In this document: positions 63,801 through 64,000 of the stretch, one piece after another | Layout of the letters: each line of letters begins with the position of its first letter | Numbering within the stretch: position 1 is the first letter of the stretch | Origin: Flavobacterium gillisiae | GTDB taxonomy: Bacteria; Bacteroidota; Bacteroidia; Flavobacteriales; Flavobacteriaceae | Direction: 5' to 3' | Assembly: GCF_900107635.1 (NCBI RefSeq) | Contig: NZ_FNRD01000003.1 | Coordinates: forward strand, 186,001 to 250,000 | DNA length: 64,000 bases | The notes under the pieces: model-generated | The model's input: the letters and a program-made list of their open reading frames with translations, nothing else | The model's database searches: none | Told to the model about the DNA's origin: nothing | Position numbers and translations under genes: made by a program

Positions 63801-64000
63801 TACATTGATATGAAAATCATATTTGTTTTCTTTATTACTTAAATCCAATAAACCGTCAAAGTTCATAATAAGATTAGGGTCGTTTATCGAAATCTGCCCC
63901 TTGTAATTAGGAGCTTTAAAATTACCGTTCACTACTACATTAGTATAGGTATAATCATTAAAATCAATTTTAGAAACATCCCCTTTAAGCGCTGTATTAA
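60852..64000 (-). CDS. tamB: TamB-like translocation/assembly module protein (partial, 5' end outside window)
   Basis: The frame is open to the window edge (TALKGDVSKIDFNDYTYTN upstream of the first internal start codon), so at least 1049 residues are present and the N terminus is missing. It consists of long repetitive beta-strand segments typical of a TamB/AsmA-like taco fold, and the C-terminal DUF490 region contains KGRGFGSLLFKINTLGKFNM, YEGSYNFKYGGLIDKKFDV and YRVNEDGTLNLRLFNRENDI. TamB forms a bridge across the periplasm for phospholipid transport and helps outer-membrane assembly. The C-terminal 30 residues are a Pro/Lys/Glu-rich tail. Confidence 0.92.
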   Translation of the reverse strand, partial: NTALKGDVSKIDFNDYTYTNVVVNGNFKAPNYKGQISINDPNLIMNFDGLLDLSNKENKYDFHINVENADLNKLKFVNDSTSIFKGDVVVQVTGNSIENLQGNVYIKETSYQNGKDTYNFDDFNVNSSFDADRVRTITVNSPDIIEGEIVGKFQFSELGNLVKNSLGSLYTNFKPNKVSKGQFLKFDFTIYSKIIELLYPEIAIGSNTVVKGNIKSDTQEFKLKFNSPQIVAAKNTFDNIRVSIDNKNPLYNAYVELDSIKTKYYKIRDFSLINITMKDTLFFRSEFKGGPKGEDYFNLNLYHTINKDNDNVVGLSKSEMKFKDYLWFLNEEETPNNQIVFDKSFKNFKIDDIILSHEDQAISLKGTIKDNTNKDLKLSFKDVDLYKITPEDDKFVFQGNINGDISFKQNKAIYKPTASLVIDHLNINKTDLGDLKFDIEGDQNLEKFTINSFLENENFELFNAFGNFQIIDKETVLDMKLKFAKFDLGVLSSLGGDVISNIRGLVSGNATIQGNLKKPAINGRLYVEKTGLTIPYLNVDYELNDRSVIDLVGQKFLFRNNTLTDSKFGTKGILNGSIEHNNFGDWKLDLAVSTKRLLVLNTVDKEDAAYYGTAFIDGNATIKGPTNGLFIKVEAKSEKGTEVKIPINYAESVSDNSFVHFLTAKEKYNIQMGIVEDSRKYKGLELEFDLDITDDAEVEVILDRNSGHGIKGRGFGSLLFKINTLGKFNMWGDFQAYEGSYNFKYGGLIDKKFDVKKGGSISWEGNPMKAQLNLEAVYKTIANPAVLLENSSFNRKVPVEVVIGIRGDLASPEPDFNIEFPTVSSVLKSEIQYKLNDKDIRQTQALYLLSTGGFLSPEGVSQSDFSGSLFETASSLLGGIIKSDNEKFKVGLNYISADRRIGKETDGRFVATISSKVNERITINGKVGVPFGGINESAIVGDLEIQYRVNEDGTLNLRLFNRENDINYIGQGIGYTQGVGVTYEVDFDTFKELVNKIFKNQKLGVESTFTQQYQDSNLAPEYINFSKPKSPKTETPKKSNEAIIPEED

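Overview
The window looks like a chromosomal segment of a Flavobacteriaceae member, most likely Flavobacterium or a close relative. Base composition is strongly AT-rich. Many genes are preceded by the Bacteroidota -7 box TAnnTTTG, in the best cases with a TTG/TTTG -33 box 18-20 bp upstream. Gene content fits as well: a TonB-plug-like tail, BshA (bacillithiol), HutI/HutG, a NagZ-beta-lactamase fusion, SPOR-tailed amidases, and lipoproteins with short lipoboxes. No rRNA, CRISPR array or prophage was seen. This assignment is inferred from sequence recognition, not from a database search.

Layout. 1-1400: the tail of a plug-domain protein, a ~209-bp MITE-like insertion sitting inside that gene's terminator, a 46-aa conserved small protein, apt, and tRNA-Arg(ACG). 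1478-5758: sbcDC. 5962-8770: a SIMPL-domain gene, then an accessory island. The island has a RAYT-like Y1 transposase (7283-7744) flanked by REP-like palindromes, a 48-bp tandem array upstream of it, and decayed gene remnants downstream. 9060-9629: a pentapeptide-repeat protein with an attenuator-like hairpin in its leader. 9695-15387: a complete RND tripartite efflux operon. 16216-19239: an adaptor-permease-ATPase ABC exporter operon. 19374-22831: a GNAT acetyltransferase and an AraC-like / Rcp1-like / CHASE3-PAS kinase operon.

23012-33045 is mostly housekeeping: miaE, glyA, fahA, a transaldolase-like aldolase, a short-chain dehydrogenase, the SRP RNA gene (minus strand), a glutaminyl cyclase-like lipoprotein, hutI, a coiled-coil protein and hutG. 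33178-42161: a DEAD-box helicase, a TPR hybrid kinase, two tandem DAACS transporters with different signature motifs, aroC and an LpxH-like phosphoesterase. 42335-48115: a small beta-barrel protein, a PrcB-like lipoprotein, bshA, the NagZ/AmiE-like fusion and a conserved protein.

48166-64000 is rich in envelope and central-carbon genes: a split DsrMK/HdrDE-like Fe-S pair, an MlaD-like protein, two tandem amidases, LptD, RidA, and mgsA, a BadF-type sugar kinase, gapA and pfkA. The window ends inside a TamB-like gene. Envelope biogenesis (LptD, TamB, MCE, amidases, muropeptide recycling) and glycolytic-flux genes (pfkA, gapA, mgsA) are the strongest functional themes.

The least ordinary parts are the RAYT/REP island with its alternating (dimeric) 48-bp array, the MITE that splits a terminator hairpin, the leader hairpin ahead of the pentapeptide gene, and the NagZ-AmiE-like fusion.
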